Origin: CAYMSO01 sp964393185
Lineage (GTDB): Bacteria; Patescibacteriota; Dojkabacteria; J137
Direction of reading: 5' to 3'
Length of the DNA stretch: 64,000 bases
Assembly: GCA_964393185.1 (NCBI GenBank)
Contig: CAYMSO010000007.1
Span: 1-64,000, forward strand
Position numbers and translations under genes: made by a program. The notes under the pieces were generated by a model, which was not told the DNA's origin, made no database searches, and saw only the letters and a list, made by a program, of their open reading frames with translations. Positions 25,579 to 33,434 of the stretch are shown here, one piece after another; within the stretch, counting starts at the first letter, position 1; every line of letters begins with the position of its first letter.

Positions 25579-25821
25579 CTAACGGATCGCTTTACTATTA
25601 GTTCGTTCCAAAGTATTTTGAAGAGGTGACCCCAAATAAGAATTTAACCCTTCGTAAGCCTCAAAATGTTCCTGTAATGTATATCCAGTAACGATTTTAT
25701 CCTTCATTGTGATGTTCAGAAATACTAATTTGACCAATTGGTCGACTAAGTAGGCATTATCTGTTGTTTCGATAGTACCAGTAATGTCTTTGAAGAAGTT
25801 CAGTAAGGTTACATAATAATG
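25579..25821 (-). pseudogene. C-terminal relic of a second serine recombinase
   Basis: A minus-strand frame of 80 codons ends in TAG at 25579-25581 and is closed upstream by two TAG stops, with no start codon. It reads LVDQLVKLVFLNITMKDKIV and then GYTLQEHFEA, the pattern closing many large serine recombinases (L-K-V-F-N-hydrophobic...DK...F). The intact recombinase at 12275 has a comparable but different ending, so this is a relic of another recombinase rather than a direct copy. It supports past insertion at this edge. Confidence 0.55.
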
Positions 25822-26070
25822 CTACTAATGCCTCATAAAGATTAATCAATTTTTAATTTGTTTAAGTGTTATTGTTAAGGCTCTCTTTTTCCAAAATTAA
25901 TAACTTCTGCAAGATCTTATTCGCTTCAAGTTAATTTAATATCTAACTAGTTGTTGCTAAGTACCATAAACAATCTTATAATTCATGCTAATTCCATTTA
26001 AGATTTGTACTGCAATACAATGCAAATCTATAAATTTATTGATATAACTAGCTCAACTTACTAATAATAT
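25822..26070. other. AT-rich gap before the ArgRS cassette
   Basis: Together with 25371-25578 this is the longest gap near the island edge. Apart from the recombinase relic I see no coding frame, tRNA or strong hairpin. The promoter for the 26071-30851 cassette should lie here, but no well-spaced -35/-10 pair stands out. Confidence 0.5.
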
Positions 26071-27033
26071 ATGATTATAGCCAGAGCACCTCTTCGCTTA
26101 TCTTTAGGTGGGGGAGGGACGGATTTACCCTTTTACTATGAATGCAAGGGTGCTAATTTGATTCTAGGATCTATAAATAAATATCTATATGTACTTATTT
26201 CACCAAATCTAGATGATAAATTCGTTCTAAATTATGGAGAAACAGAGAGTGTATACAAGGTTTCTGAAATTAAACACGATATTATTAGAGAAGTTTTGAC
26301 CTATACGCAATGTGAGATTTGTTTAAATATAACCTCATTTTCTGATGTGCCTTTTGGAACAGGTTTGGGATCTTCTCACTCATTTTGTGTTGCTTTGCTC
26401 AAAGCTATTTATGAGTTACAAAACAAAAATCGAACTAAAGAGGAGATTGCTGAAGATGCATCATATATTACTATAGAGGTACTGGAAACAGGTTGCGGTA
26501 AGCAAGATCAGTATGCAGCTTCATTTGGAGGCATCTTTGATCTGAGCATAGCTACTGATGGTAAATGTATTGTCAAACCATTAGATATTCCAAACCTAAA
26601 AATATTAGAATCAAATCTTCAAATTTATTATTCAGGGGTTTCAAGAAATAGCAGCGAAATACTTAAATCTCAAAGTTCTAGTGATGAGGATAAATTTAAA
26701 GTATTTGATGAAATTAAATCCATAGGTATTAAAATTAGGGATGCTATTGAGCTGGGAGATTTTGAAAAACTTCCAGATTTCATAAATTATCAGTGGTATT
26801 TGAAAAGGAAGACATCTTCCAAAATGTCAAATGATCATATAGATAATCAAATAAAATATATGCTTGATAATGGTGCTCAGGCTGCAAGAGTTATGGGAGC
26901 AGGAGGGGGAGGCATGATACTAGTATATATTTCAAAAAATCATAGCAGCTTTATAAAAAAAATGGCTCTAGCAGGGCTCAAAAATGTAAAGTATAAATTC
27001 GAATATAAAGGTGTAAATATCTTGGCACTATGA
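26071..27033 (+). CDS. GHMP-family sugar kinase, HddA-like (heptose-7-phosphate kinase type)
   Basis: 320 residues. The N-terminus IARAPLRLSLGGGGTDLPFY and the nearby INKYLYV are diagnostic of the D-glycero-D-manno-heptose 7-phosphate kinase branch. The phosphate-binding loop is PFGTGLGSSHSF (94-105), followed by GCGKQDQYAASFGGI, and the C-terminal GAGGGGMIL motif completes the GHMP signature. The family phosphorylates the anomeric position of a sugar phosphate with ATP. The ATG at 26071 is the first gene of a tightly packed plus-strand cassette; the next gene overlaps by 4 nt. The sugar specificity is inferred from family only. Confidence 0.8.
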   Translation: MIIARAPLRLSLGGGGTDLPFYYECKGANLILGSINKYLYVLISPNLDDKFVLNYGETESVYKVSEIKHDIIREVLTYTQCEICLNITSFSDVPFGTGLGSSHSFCVALLKAIYELQNKNRTKEEIAEDASYITIEVLETGCGKQDQYAASFGGIFDLSIATDGKCIVKPLDIPNLKILESNLQIYYSGVSRNSSEILKSQSSSDEDKFKVFDEIKSIGIKIRDAIELGDFEKLPDFINYQWYLKRKTSSKMSNDHIDNQIKYMLDNGAQAARVMGAGGGGMILVYISKNHSSFIKKMALAGLKNVKYKFEYKGVNILAL

Positions 27034-27749
27034 AAAATTCAGTATTAATATATAAATTCCGTGATCTACTTATTAATAGTGGTTTCCATGATGAAATCAG
27101 TAGTCTAATTGTACACGGCTCTTCACTTTATAGAGATTTTAAATCTTCAAATGAATCAAGCGATATAGATTTTGAATTAGTTTTACATAAAATAAGTGCA
27201 GAAACTCTATATGAGCTGAAGAGTCTTATTAGTACATTTGAACATAAAATATCTTGCCAGGTTCGTACTGTTAAGGAGATAAATAATTTTAATTCAAACT
27301 TAAGGAAATCAAACTATAGAACATTTATCTTTTATTCATATGTAAATGGGATATGTTTAATAGGAAATAATATTTATAAGAAAGTAGTATGTGAAATTTC
27401 TGATGAACAAATTTTCAATAGCATCATCAATTCCATTCAAATCTCATATAAGGATATAAAGAAATTTTTCCTTAAAGGTGAATCATCTAGGAAGGTTAAT
27501 AAAACAATTATGCGAACTTTAGAAGGGATTATTTTACTTAAACGCATTTTAGATTATAAAAAATTAGGAACAGAACAGTTCTATATACATGCACATAATG
27601 CTTTTACTTCTCTAATAATTAAATCTTTTGAAAACAGCCTTGATGATCAAGATATAGCCATTATTAATTCTTTTGCTGAATCATATAAAAATGACCGAAT
27701 GAATATGGAGATATTTAAGGTAATAGATAAATTAATAGAACTTTTATAA
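27030..27749 (+). CDS. Minimal nucleotidyltransferase with helical C-terminal domain
   Basis: 239 residues. The N-terminal Pol-beta-like nucleotidyltransferase core has HGSSLYRD (Gly30-Ser31) and the metal pair Asp45/Asp47 in SSDIDFELVL. The C-terminal ~110 residues are helical, as in substrate-binding or HEPN-like partners of such enzymes. It starts within the stop of the kinase gene (ATGA overlap). It is not an HddC-type sugar-nucleotide guanylyltransferase, so it does not simply complete GDP-heptose synthesis. Possible roles are adenylylation of a sugar, amino acid, RNA end or protein; the choice is open. Confidence 0.7.
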   Translation: MKNSVLIYKFRDLLINSGFHDEISSLIVHGSSLYRDFKSSNESSDIDFELVLHKISAETLYELKSLISTFEHKISCQVRTVKEINNFNSNLRKSNYRTFIFYSYVNGICLIGNNIYKKVVCEISDEQIFNSIINSIQISYKDIKKFFLKGESSRKVNKTIMRTLEGIILLKRILDYKKLGTEQFYIHAHNAFTSLIIKSFENSLDDQDIAIINSFAESYKNDRMNMEIFKVIDKLIELL

Positions 27750-27753
27750 TTTT

Positions 27754-28305
27754 ATGAAAGCTAAAAATAAATACTATCTTATTAGACACGGTGAAACAAA
27801 TTTTAATAAGTCAGGGAAACATCAAGGTTGGTCCAATGATTCTAAGCTTACAAAAACAGGTAAATTGCAAATTGAAAAGTTATGTAAATCTCTTCAGATT
27901 CTGAATATAGATATATTTTATTCAAGTTCTCTCCATCGAGCACAGGAAAGCACCAAAATCATACAAAAAATACTAGATATAACTTATGTAGCAGATGACA
28001 GGTTGAGGGATTTTAGAATATCAAAAGAATTTGAAGGTAAACAATATAATGATCTAGTTAAGAAATACAGATTAGATCTTTATGAAGTAAAAATCAAGGA
28101 AGATTTAAATTATAGTTTTCCTGATGGTGATTCTATTAATTCCTTCAATTATAGGATCATGTCATTTATAGATGAGATAGAAAACCTGTATAAATGCAAA
28201 AAAATTGCTATAATTACCCACAAACCAGTCATTAAGGAGATTTTAAACATATTTGATAGGAATGAATATTTTGAAGTTACCAATGCTAATATTATAAATA
28301 TTTAA
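27754..28305 (+). CDS. Histidine phosphatase (phosphoglycerate mutase-like) family protein
   Basis: 183 residues. The catalytic RHG motif is at 11-13 (YYLIRHGETNFNKSGKHQGW) and the second His lies in IITHKPVIKEI. SSSLHRAQESTKI is the typical phosphate-pocket segment and an acidic residue follows in DFRISKEFEG. The family hydrolyses phosphomonoesters or moves phosphates. In this cassette it may serve as the sugar bisphosphate phosphatase, taking the place of HAD-type GmhB; that is inference. Spacing is 4 nt to the previous gene and 8 nt to argS. Confidence 0.85.
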   Translation: MKAKNKYYLIRHGETNFNKSGKHQGWSNDSKLTKTGKLQIEKLCKSLQILNIDIFYSSSLHRAQESTKIIQKILDITYVADDRLRDFRISKEFEGKQYNDLVKKYRLDLYEVKIKEDLNYSFPDGDSINSFNYRIMSFIDEIENLYKCKKIAIITHKPVIKEILNIFDRNEYFEVTNANIINI

Positions 28306-28313
28306 AGTTCTAT

Positions 28314-30164
28314 ATGATAATAGAGATTATTAAAAGTGACTTATTAATCAGCTTGAGTAAGGTTGCTAAGGGCATAGAAATTGCTGATATTATCCTGAAC
28401 TCACCTCAACATAAAGCACATGGTGATTTCTCCACCCCCATAGCTTTAGAATTGGCGAAACAGCTAAAGAAATCACCTATTGAGATTGCTAATAACATAG
28501 TGGCTAATTTAAGTACTATCAAGTATGTACTTAAAATTGAAGTAATTAAGCCAGGCTTTATTAATTTCTTTGTTGACTATGATCAATTAAGCAAAGATTT
28601 ACTTACAAAAATTTCACTTAATGAACTTTCGGATCTATCTAAATATAAAGATATAAAAATTTTAATTGAGCATACATCTGTAAATCCGAACAAAGCTTTA
28701 CATGTAGGTCACTTAAGGAATGCACTATTAGGAGATACAATTGCTAGATTAATGAAAAGATTAGGTTTCTCAGTTGAAGTTCAAAATTACATAGATGATA
28801 CAGGTTCTCAAGTTGCAGATACTACACTAGGTTTTCTTTATATTGATAATAAAATTCCCGAAAATATGCTTTTTGATGATTTCTGCTGGGAGTTATATAC
28901 AAAAGTTCATCGAATGTACAAAGAAGATGAAAGTTTATTAGAGAAAAGAAAAATTGTTACCAAAAAGATAGAAGAACGAGATAATGAAATTGCTGATCAA
29001 GCTGATATACTGGTAGAAAAGATAGTTCAACACCATTTAGATTTATTGAGTGAATTTGGTATTTACTATGATTTATTAGTTTATGAGAGTGATGTACTAG
29101 CATCTGGACTGTGGGATAACGCATTTGGCTTACTTAAAAAATCATCGAACTTTGTATTCAAAGAAGAAGGAGACCATTCTGGATGTTGGGTCTTAGAGTA
29201 TGCAGGGTCAGGTGGCGATAAGATTTTTGTAAGAAGTAACGGTACAAAAGTTTATACTGCAAAAGATACTGCATATCATATGTGGAAATTTGGACTCCTT
29301 AATACAGACTTTAATTATGAGAAGTGGAAAAAAGATATTAAAGGAAAGGAAGTATGGAGAACAAATACAAAAGGTAGTAAATTAAATAAATTTGGTAAAG
29401 GCGATAAAGTTATAAATATTATAGATGAACGACAATCATATCCACAGGAAATGGTAAAACTAGCTTTTAAATCAGTGGGTTATGAAAAGTATGCTAAGGA
29501 ACTAAATCATATTGGTTATGGTGTAGTTGAGCTTTCTCCTAAAACTGCAAAAGAATTAAATATAGATATCTCTGATGGACGTAAATCATATGCAATGAGT
29601 GGGAGAAATGGTATAGGGGTTAAAGTAAGAGATCTAATATCTTTTTTAATGGAGGTCATTCAAAAGCAGCAACCTGAAACGAAGAAATTAGATAAAGATA
29701 CGGCTTACAAAATTACAATATCCAGCATTAGATACTATATGTTAAAGTTTAGACCAAAATCTAAAATCATTTTTGATTTTGAAGATGCACTAAATATTAA
29801 TGGAAATACTGGACCATATTTACAATATTCCTATGCTAGAGCAAATAAATTACTTGTCAAAGCTGGAGAGTTTGTAGAAACCTATAGTAAATCAGATTAC
29901 TCAGAATCAGAACAAAAATTATTAATGATGATATATAAATGGACAATGGTGTTAGATGAAGCAAGAGAAAATTTATCGACTGCAGGAATTACAGATTATA
30001 TATATGAACTAAGCGCATCTTTTCATAGTTTCTACCAGAACAATCAAATTATGAACAGTGAGACAGATGTTAAAAATTTTAGATTGACATTAGTTAAAGC
30101 ATATATGAAGATAGCAGTAGATGTATTTGATATTCTAGGAATTTTACCTATTGATAAGATGTAA
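28314..30164 (+). CDS. argS: Arginyl-tRNA synthetase, cassette-borne
   Basis: 616 residues, complete. The N-terminal Add1 domain contains AHGDFSTPIALELAKQLKKS. The class I core has HVGH (130-133) in NPNKALHVGHLRNALLGDT, and the C-terminal helical domain has SSIRYYMLKFRP and GNTGPYLQYSYARA. The KMSKS-equivalent loop reads MSGRNGIGVK from Met428, with Asn where I would expect Lys in the MSGRKGIG form. A charged insertion at ~335-370 is also notable. It charges tRNA-Arg; a tRNA-Arg gene begins 5 nt after its stop. No second argS is in this window, so I cannot tell whether this is the sole or an extra synthetase. Confidence 0.95.
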   Translation: MIIEIIKSDLLISLSKVAKGIEIADIILNSPQHKAHGDFSTPIALELAKQLKKSPIEIANNIVANLSTIKYVLKIEVIKPGFINFFVDYDQLSKDLLTKISLNELSDLSKYKDIKILIEHTSVNPNKALHVGHLRNALLGDTIARLMKRLGFSVEVQNYIDDTGSQVADTTLGFLYIDNKIPENMLFDDFCWELYTKVHRMYKEDESLLEKRKIVTKKIEERDNEIADQADILVEKIVQHHLDLLSEFGIYYDLLVYESDVLASGLWDNAFGLLKKSSNFVFKEEGDHSGCWVLEYAGSGGDKIFVRSNGTKVYTAKDTAYHMWKFGLLNTDFNYEKWKKDIKGKEVWRTNTKGSKLNKFGKGDKVINIIDERQSYPQEMVKLAFKSVGYEKYAKELNHIGYGVVELSPKTAKELNIDISDGRKSYAMSGRNGIGVKVRDLISFLMEVIQKQQPETKKLDKDTAYKITISSIRYYMLKFRPKSKIIFDFEDALNINGNTGPYLQYSYARANKLLVKAGEFVETYSKSDYSESEQKLLMMIYKWTMVLDEARENLSTAGITDYIYELSASFHSFYQNNQIMNSETDVKNFRLTLVKAYMKIAVDVFDILGILPIDKM

Positions 30165-30169
30165 AGCAT

Positions 30170-30242
30170 GCATTCGTAGCTCAGTGGATAGAGCAACCGC
30201 CTTCTAAGCGGTAGGTCGGACGTTCGAATCGTCCCGAGTGTA
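30170..30242 (+). tRNA. tRNA-Arg(TCT) embedded in the ArgRS cassette
   Basis: Cloverleaf: acceptor GCATTCG with CGAGTGT (two G-U pairs); D-arm GCTC-AGTGGATA-GAGC with A20; anticodon stem ACCGC/GCGGT, loop CTTCTAA, anticodon TCT; T-arm GGACG-TTCGAAT-CGTCC; discriminator A; CCA not encoded. It begins 5 nt after argS and ends 9 nt before the isomerase ATG, so it must be processed from the polycistronic transcript or have its own promoter. Its stems differ from the tRNA-Arg at 4992 by paired changes, showing that selection kept the fold. Confidence 0.93.
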
Positions 30243-30251
30243 TTTATAAAA

Positions 30252-30851
30252 ATGAATCAACATAAAACTTTCATAAAACATTACTTCAATTTAATACATG
30301 AGATTATAGATAAAATATCAGTAGATGATATCGATCATATAATCGATTTACTTGTAGATGCAAGACGTAAGGGCACTAATATTTACGTTATGGGATGCGG
30401 AGGATCAGCTAGTACAGCTTCACATTTTGTGGCAGATTTAAATAAAACTACTATTGTTAAAGATAAGAAAAGATTTAAAGCACATAGTTTAGTGGATAAT
30501 ACTCCTTTAATTTCTGCATGGACTAATGATTCAAGTTGGGAAGATGTATTTAAGGAACAGTTAATAAATTTACTTATTCCTGGGGATATTCTGATAGGGA
30601 TTAGCACCAGTGGAGGAAGTATTTTAAAGAGTAAATCTCTTAATATGGTACATGCTTTTAACTATGCGATTAAGAATGGAGCTATCGCCATCGGGCTAAG
30701 TGGTATGGATGGAGGTGAATTTAAAAAAGTATGTGATACTTGTCTAATTGTTCCAAGTGATAATGTTCCGTTCATCGAGGGCATTCATTCAGATATACTA
30801 CATTTAATTATTTCTAGATTAATAGAAATTATTAAAGAGGGTACTAACTAA
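30252..30851 (+). CDS. SIS-domain sugar isomerase, GmhA-like
   Basis: 199 residues. The SIS motif GCGGSASTASHFVADLNK (48-65) is that of phosphoheptose isomerase GmhA, which makes D-glycero-D-manno-heptose 7-phosphate from sedoheptulose 7-phosphate. Supporting segments are SLVDNTPLISAWTND, GDILIGISTSGGS and a C-terminal EGIHSDILHLI, where GmhA carries conserved Glu and His. It is the last gene of the cassette, 9 nt after tRNA-Arg. With the HddA-like kinase at 26071 it would supply and phosphorylate a heptose; no heptosyl-nucleotide synthase is nearby. Confidence 0.85.
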   Translation: MNQHKTFIKHYFNLIHEIIDKISVDDIDHIIDLLVDARRKGTNIYVMGCGGSASTASHFVADLNKTTIVKDKKRFKAHSLVDNTPLISAWTNDSSWEDVFKEQLINLLIPGDILIGISTSGGSILKSKSLNMVHAFNYAIKNGAIAIGLSGMDGGEFKKVCDTCLIVPSDNVPFIEGIHSDILHLIISRLIEIIKEGTN

Positions 30852-31112
30852 AGAGTAAGCTTTGCTTAAATATTTCTCTAACAATATTCCATTTTCTACC
30901 CACGAGATATTAAAATTTCGAAATAAAGTCTAAAATGCTAGTTATGATTTAAATGTAACTGAATGCTTGTCCTTTTAAACTGAAGTATGGGCAAAGTGGT
31001 AGTTTGGAGTCCTAGCACTCAATAAGTTTTAAAAGATATTTGAAATGCTGAGCAATTTCTGAGATGAGGTAACCTTTGCTGAGAATAATCACTATCCTTT
31101 ACAGTTTTCATC

Positions 31113-32072
31113 ATGAATAAAGTCAGAGTCACAAATAATAGAATGTTTCGCAAGGTGAATAATGTTTCTATTGACTCAAACGCGATAGACGCTTTCACTG
31201 AAAGTTTATTAAGTACGAACCTTAGTATTTCTGAGTTAAACATATTTGAGAAAAAATGGAGCTTATCGGAAATGTTCAAACTAACATTGATTTTCAATGC
31301 AATGAACTTTTGCTATTGGTCAGAACAAGGCAAACCTAAATGGATAGTAAGTATTAAGGGCGAAAATCTAGATGGTTCAATAGCATTAGTGAAGTTAATA
31401 GAGAAAACTGCTACTGAAACCCCCCAATTTCTTGATTGGAACTACTTACAAAAACTAAGTCTTAACAGCTTTAGAAAAACGTTTGAAGGCTCTAATGTTG
31501 TAATTCCTTTAATCAAAGAGAGACATGAAAATCTAATTTCCCTGGCGACTGATATGTTAACTGAGTATGAAGGTAGTTCAGATAACTTATTAAAGGTTAC
31601 CAGCTATTGTGCGGCAAGAATGTTGAAAAGATTATCTGCTTTGAAATCTTTTGAAGATAAATCAGTATTTGAAGGTGAGACAATCTATTACTGGAAGCGA
31701 GCGCAACTGCAAGTAAAAATGTTCAACGACATTAGAGAATACTTTGAATATAAACCAATGCAAAATCTACATATCCTAACTGCCTTTGCTGATTATAAAG
31801 TTCCTCAATTATTGAGACATTTAGGTATCCTAAGTTATTCAAAGGAACTAAGTGAAACTGTAGATAATTATAATCTAATTCCAAAAGACTCTAAGCTGGA
31901 AAATGAAATTAGAATTGCAACAATTGTGGCGGTTGAAAGAATCTCATTAGTTGCAAGCAAAAAAGGGATTAGGATAGTACCTTCGCAAATCGACAGCATT
32001 CTTTGGAATAGAGCAGCGTCAAATAAAGATGCGATGAAGCCATATCATAGAACCTATACAGCAGCATATTGA
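31113..32072 (+). CDS. Queuosine salvage protein, Qng1/DUF2419 family
   Basis: 319 residues matching the family throughout: FNAMNFCYWSEQGKPKW (active-site region), VIPLIKERHENL, IYYWKRAQLQVKM, LTAFADYKVPQLLRHLG and LENEIRIATIVAVE, ending in IDSILWN. These are the landmark blocks of the queuosine 5'-phosphate N-glycosylase, which releases queuine so that it can be inserted at the wobble base of GUN-anticodon tRNAs such as tRNA-His. Salvage then needs a tRNA-guanine transglycosylase; none lies in this window. It is the first gene of a closely packed plus-strand group to 34543, preceded by a 261-nt gap. Confidence 0.9.
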   Translation: MNKVRVTNNRMFRKVNNVSIDSNAIDAFTESLLSTNLSISELNIFEKKWSLSEMFKLTLIFNAMNFCYWSEQGKPKWIVSIKGENLDGSIALVKLIEKTATETPQFLDWNYLQKLSLNSFRKTFEGSNVVIPLIKERHENLISLATDMLTEYEGSSDNLLKVTSYCAARMLKRLSALKSFEDKSVFEGETIYYWKRAQLQVKMFNDIREYFEYKPMQNLHILTAFADYKVPQLLRHLGILSYSKELSETVDNYNLIPKDSKLENEIRIATIVAVERISLVASKKGIRIVPSQIDSILWNRAASNKDAMKPYHRTYTAAY

Positions 32073-32113
32073 CTTTCATTGATATTTGTAATCCAGCGAA
32101 TTATAATTTGCTT

Positions 32114-32962
32114 ATGAAATTAGTTGAACCAAAAGATATAAAAAGATACACGTTAGGCACTTGGCAGTTCGGAGGCGGCATGACTCGTAATCCTCAAAAC
32201 GATGATGAAACGGATATTCAGGCAATTAAAATGCACATAGATAATGGCGTAAATCAGATTTTTGCTGCACAAAATTATGCAGAGGGTTGGGCTGAAAAGT
32301 TAGTTGGTCAAGCAGTAAAAGACTACGATAGAAGTAAATTACTGCTAAGCACAGCTATAAGAAAAGAACATTCTGCTTATGACGATATGCTTCGCTCAAT
32401 TGAAGAAAGTTTGAATAGAATGGGACTTGATTATATCGATATTGTTGTACACCATGCACCAATACCAGAAGTTCCTATCTCTGAAAGTGTGAAAGCACTA
32501 AATGCAATTGTGGATAAAGGATTAGCAAGGGGTTTTGCTGTAAGAAACTACAATAGTAAATCAATGCAAGAAGCGTTAAATACAACTAATCACCCAATAC
32601 TTTTCAATCAGGTCTATTACAACTTATTTGTTCGGGAAGTAGAAGAAGATGGTGTATTAAATTTGTGTCAGCAAAATAATGTGTTAATTCAAGCATTCCG
32701 ACCATTGGAACTTGGCGAATTTGAAAAGCAAGAATCAGGATTATTGATTGAATTAGCAAATAAATATTCGTTAACCAATTCACAGTTGGCTTTGGCTTGG
32801 TTAACTTCACAAGAAGGTGTGGTCGTTGTGGCAACAACACATAAAAAAGAACATCTTTTACAAAATCTCGATGCGGTTAATATCCAACTCGAAACCAGCG
32901 ATATTGAAAAACTAAGACAAGAATTTCCAAGAAAAACACTTGATAAGCAGTGGATTAGGTAA
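32114..32962 (+). CDS. Aldo/keto reductase family protein, catalytic residues replaced
   Basis: From ATG 32114 (a TTG at 32069 adds 15 unlikely residues) the 282-residue protein keeps the TIM-barrel family pattern: LGTWQFGGG, ESLNRMGLDYIDIVVHHAP, NQVYYNLFVREVEE and NNVLIQAFRPLELG. The usual IDTA motif reads IFAA, putting Phe50 at the catalytic Asp, and the catalytic Lys position is Ala81 (STAIRKE). The Tyr (Tyr55) and His (113/114) remain, and the cofactor segment SN reads RN. It is probably not a normal NADPH reductase; it may have lost activity or changed role. It begins 41 nt after the Q-salvage gene. Confidence 0.8.
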   Translation: MKLVEPKDIKRYTLGTWQFGGGMTRNPQNDDETDIQAIKMHIDNGVNQIFAAQNYAEGWAEKLVGQAVKDYDRSKLLLSTAIRKEHSAYDDMLRSIEESLNRMGLDYIDIVVHHAPIPEVPISESVKALNAIVDKGLARGFAVRNYNSKSMQEALNTTNHPILFNQVYYNLFVREVEEDGVLNLCQQNNVLIQAFRPLELGEFEKQESGLLIELANKYSLTNSQLALAWLTSQEGVVVVATTHKKEHLLQNLDAVNIQLETSDIEKLRQEFPRKTLDKQWIR

Positions 32963-32984
32963 AATATTTTTTACTAAAAGACCA

Positions 32985-33434
32985 ATGTTCAAACAGATAA
33001 ATTTGCCACAACCAACTAAAAAGGACGATGGATTTTTGATGTATCACCTAGATGAGGAAGCTTGTAAGTTACTCTTAGATGAAGGGGACAAGGCTTTGCA
33101 GTTCACGTTCCCCGAACCTAACAGTGGTTTTGCAGTAGCATTACTTACTGATAAAGGCACAGTAATTACAGGTGCTTCATACAAATCTGATACTCATAAC
33201 ACAACTATGCACAGTGAAGCAGTAGCATTAGCGAGAGCTGCTCAACATGGCGAAACGAGAATAGTGGCTATGACTGGTCCAAATTGTCATAATTGCAAAC
33301 AGTTAGTTTGGGAAAGTAGTATCAGGTCTAAAATCGATACCATTATCATTATTCGAGAAGAAGGCAAGATAAAACAAATACCAATATCTGAGCTTATGCC
33401 CTACGCTTGGCCTGATAAGAACTTAAATAAATGA
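32985..33434 (+). CDS. Cytidine deaminase-like zinc deaminase
   Basis: 149 residues from ATG 32985 (the upstream TTG extension was rejected). Zinc motifs are HSE (76-78, in TTMHSEAVALARAA) and GPNCHNC (Cys101, Cys104), the deaminase-superfamily pair in which Glu acts as proton shuttle. The first ligand is His rather than the Cys of classic Cdd. Family members deaminate cytidine, blasticidin-like nucleosides or modified bases; the substrate is unknown. The stop overlaps the next ATG (ATGA), so it is translationally coupled to the peptidase-like gene. Confidence 0.75.
   Translation: MFKQINLPQPTKKDDGFLMYHLDEEACKLLLDEGDKALQFTFPEPNSGFAVALLTDKGTVITGASYKSDTHNTTMHSEAVALARAAQHGETRIVAMTGPNCHNCKQLVWESSIRSKIDTIIIIREEGKIKQIPISELMPYAWPDKNLNK

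Larger units (their letters stand above)
12275..25821. mobile_element. Putative integrated island (recombinase, RM/anticodon nuclease, toxin-antitoxin)
   Basis: The left end is a large serine recombinase abutting tRNA-His; the right end, as drawn, is the relic of a second serine recombinase at 25579-25821. Every intact gene between is on the minus strand and accessory: recombinase, SpoVG-like protein, small overlapping genes, winged-helix protein, anticodon nuclease, type I RM and a PIN/ImmA pair. I could not find a convincing direct repeat marking att sites, so limits are inferred. The cassettes at 26071-30851 and 31113-34543 may belong to the same or an adjacent island. Confidence 0.5.

Noticed and set aside
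25612..25640. GAGGTGACCCCAAAT as a possible att copy of the tRNA-His 3' end
   Set aside because: Only a short, imperfect resemblance to TGATCACCCCAATTT; not convincing as a direct repeat, and it lies in the recombinase relic frame.
26071..30851. Calling the cassette a GDP-heptose pathway
   Set aside because: Isomerase, kinase and phosphatase fit, but the nucleotidyltransferase is not HddC-like and no heptosyltransferase is present, so the end product cannot be named.
32069..32113. TTG start making the reductase overlap the queuosine-salvage gene
   Set aside because: The extra 15 residues are not part of the AKR fold; ATG 32114 is better. The same reasoning moved the deaminase start to 32985, the ABC-F start to 59743 and the 34805 gene's start to 35506.
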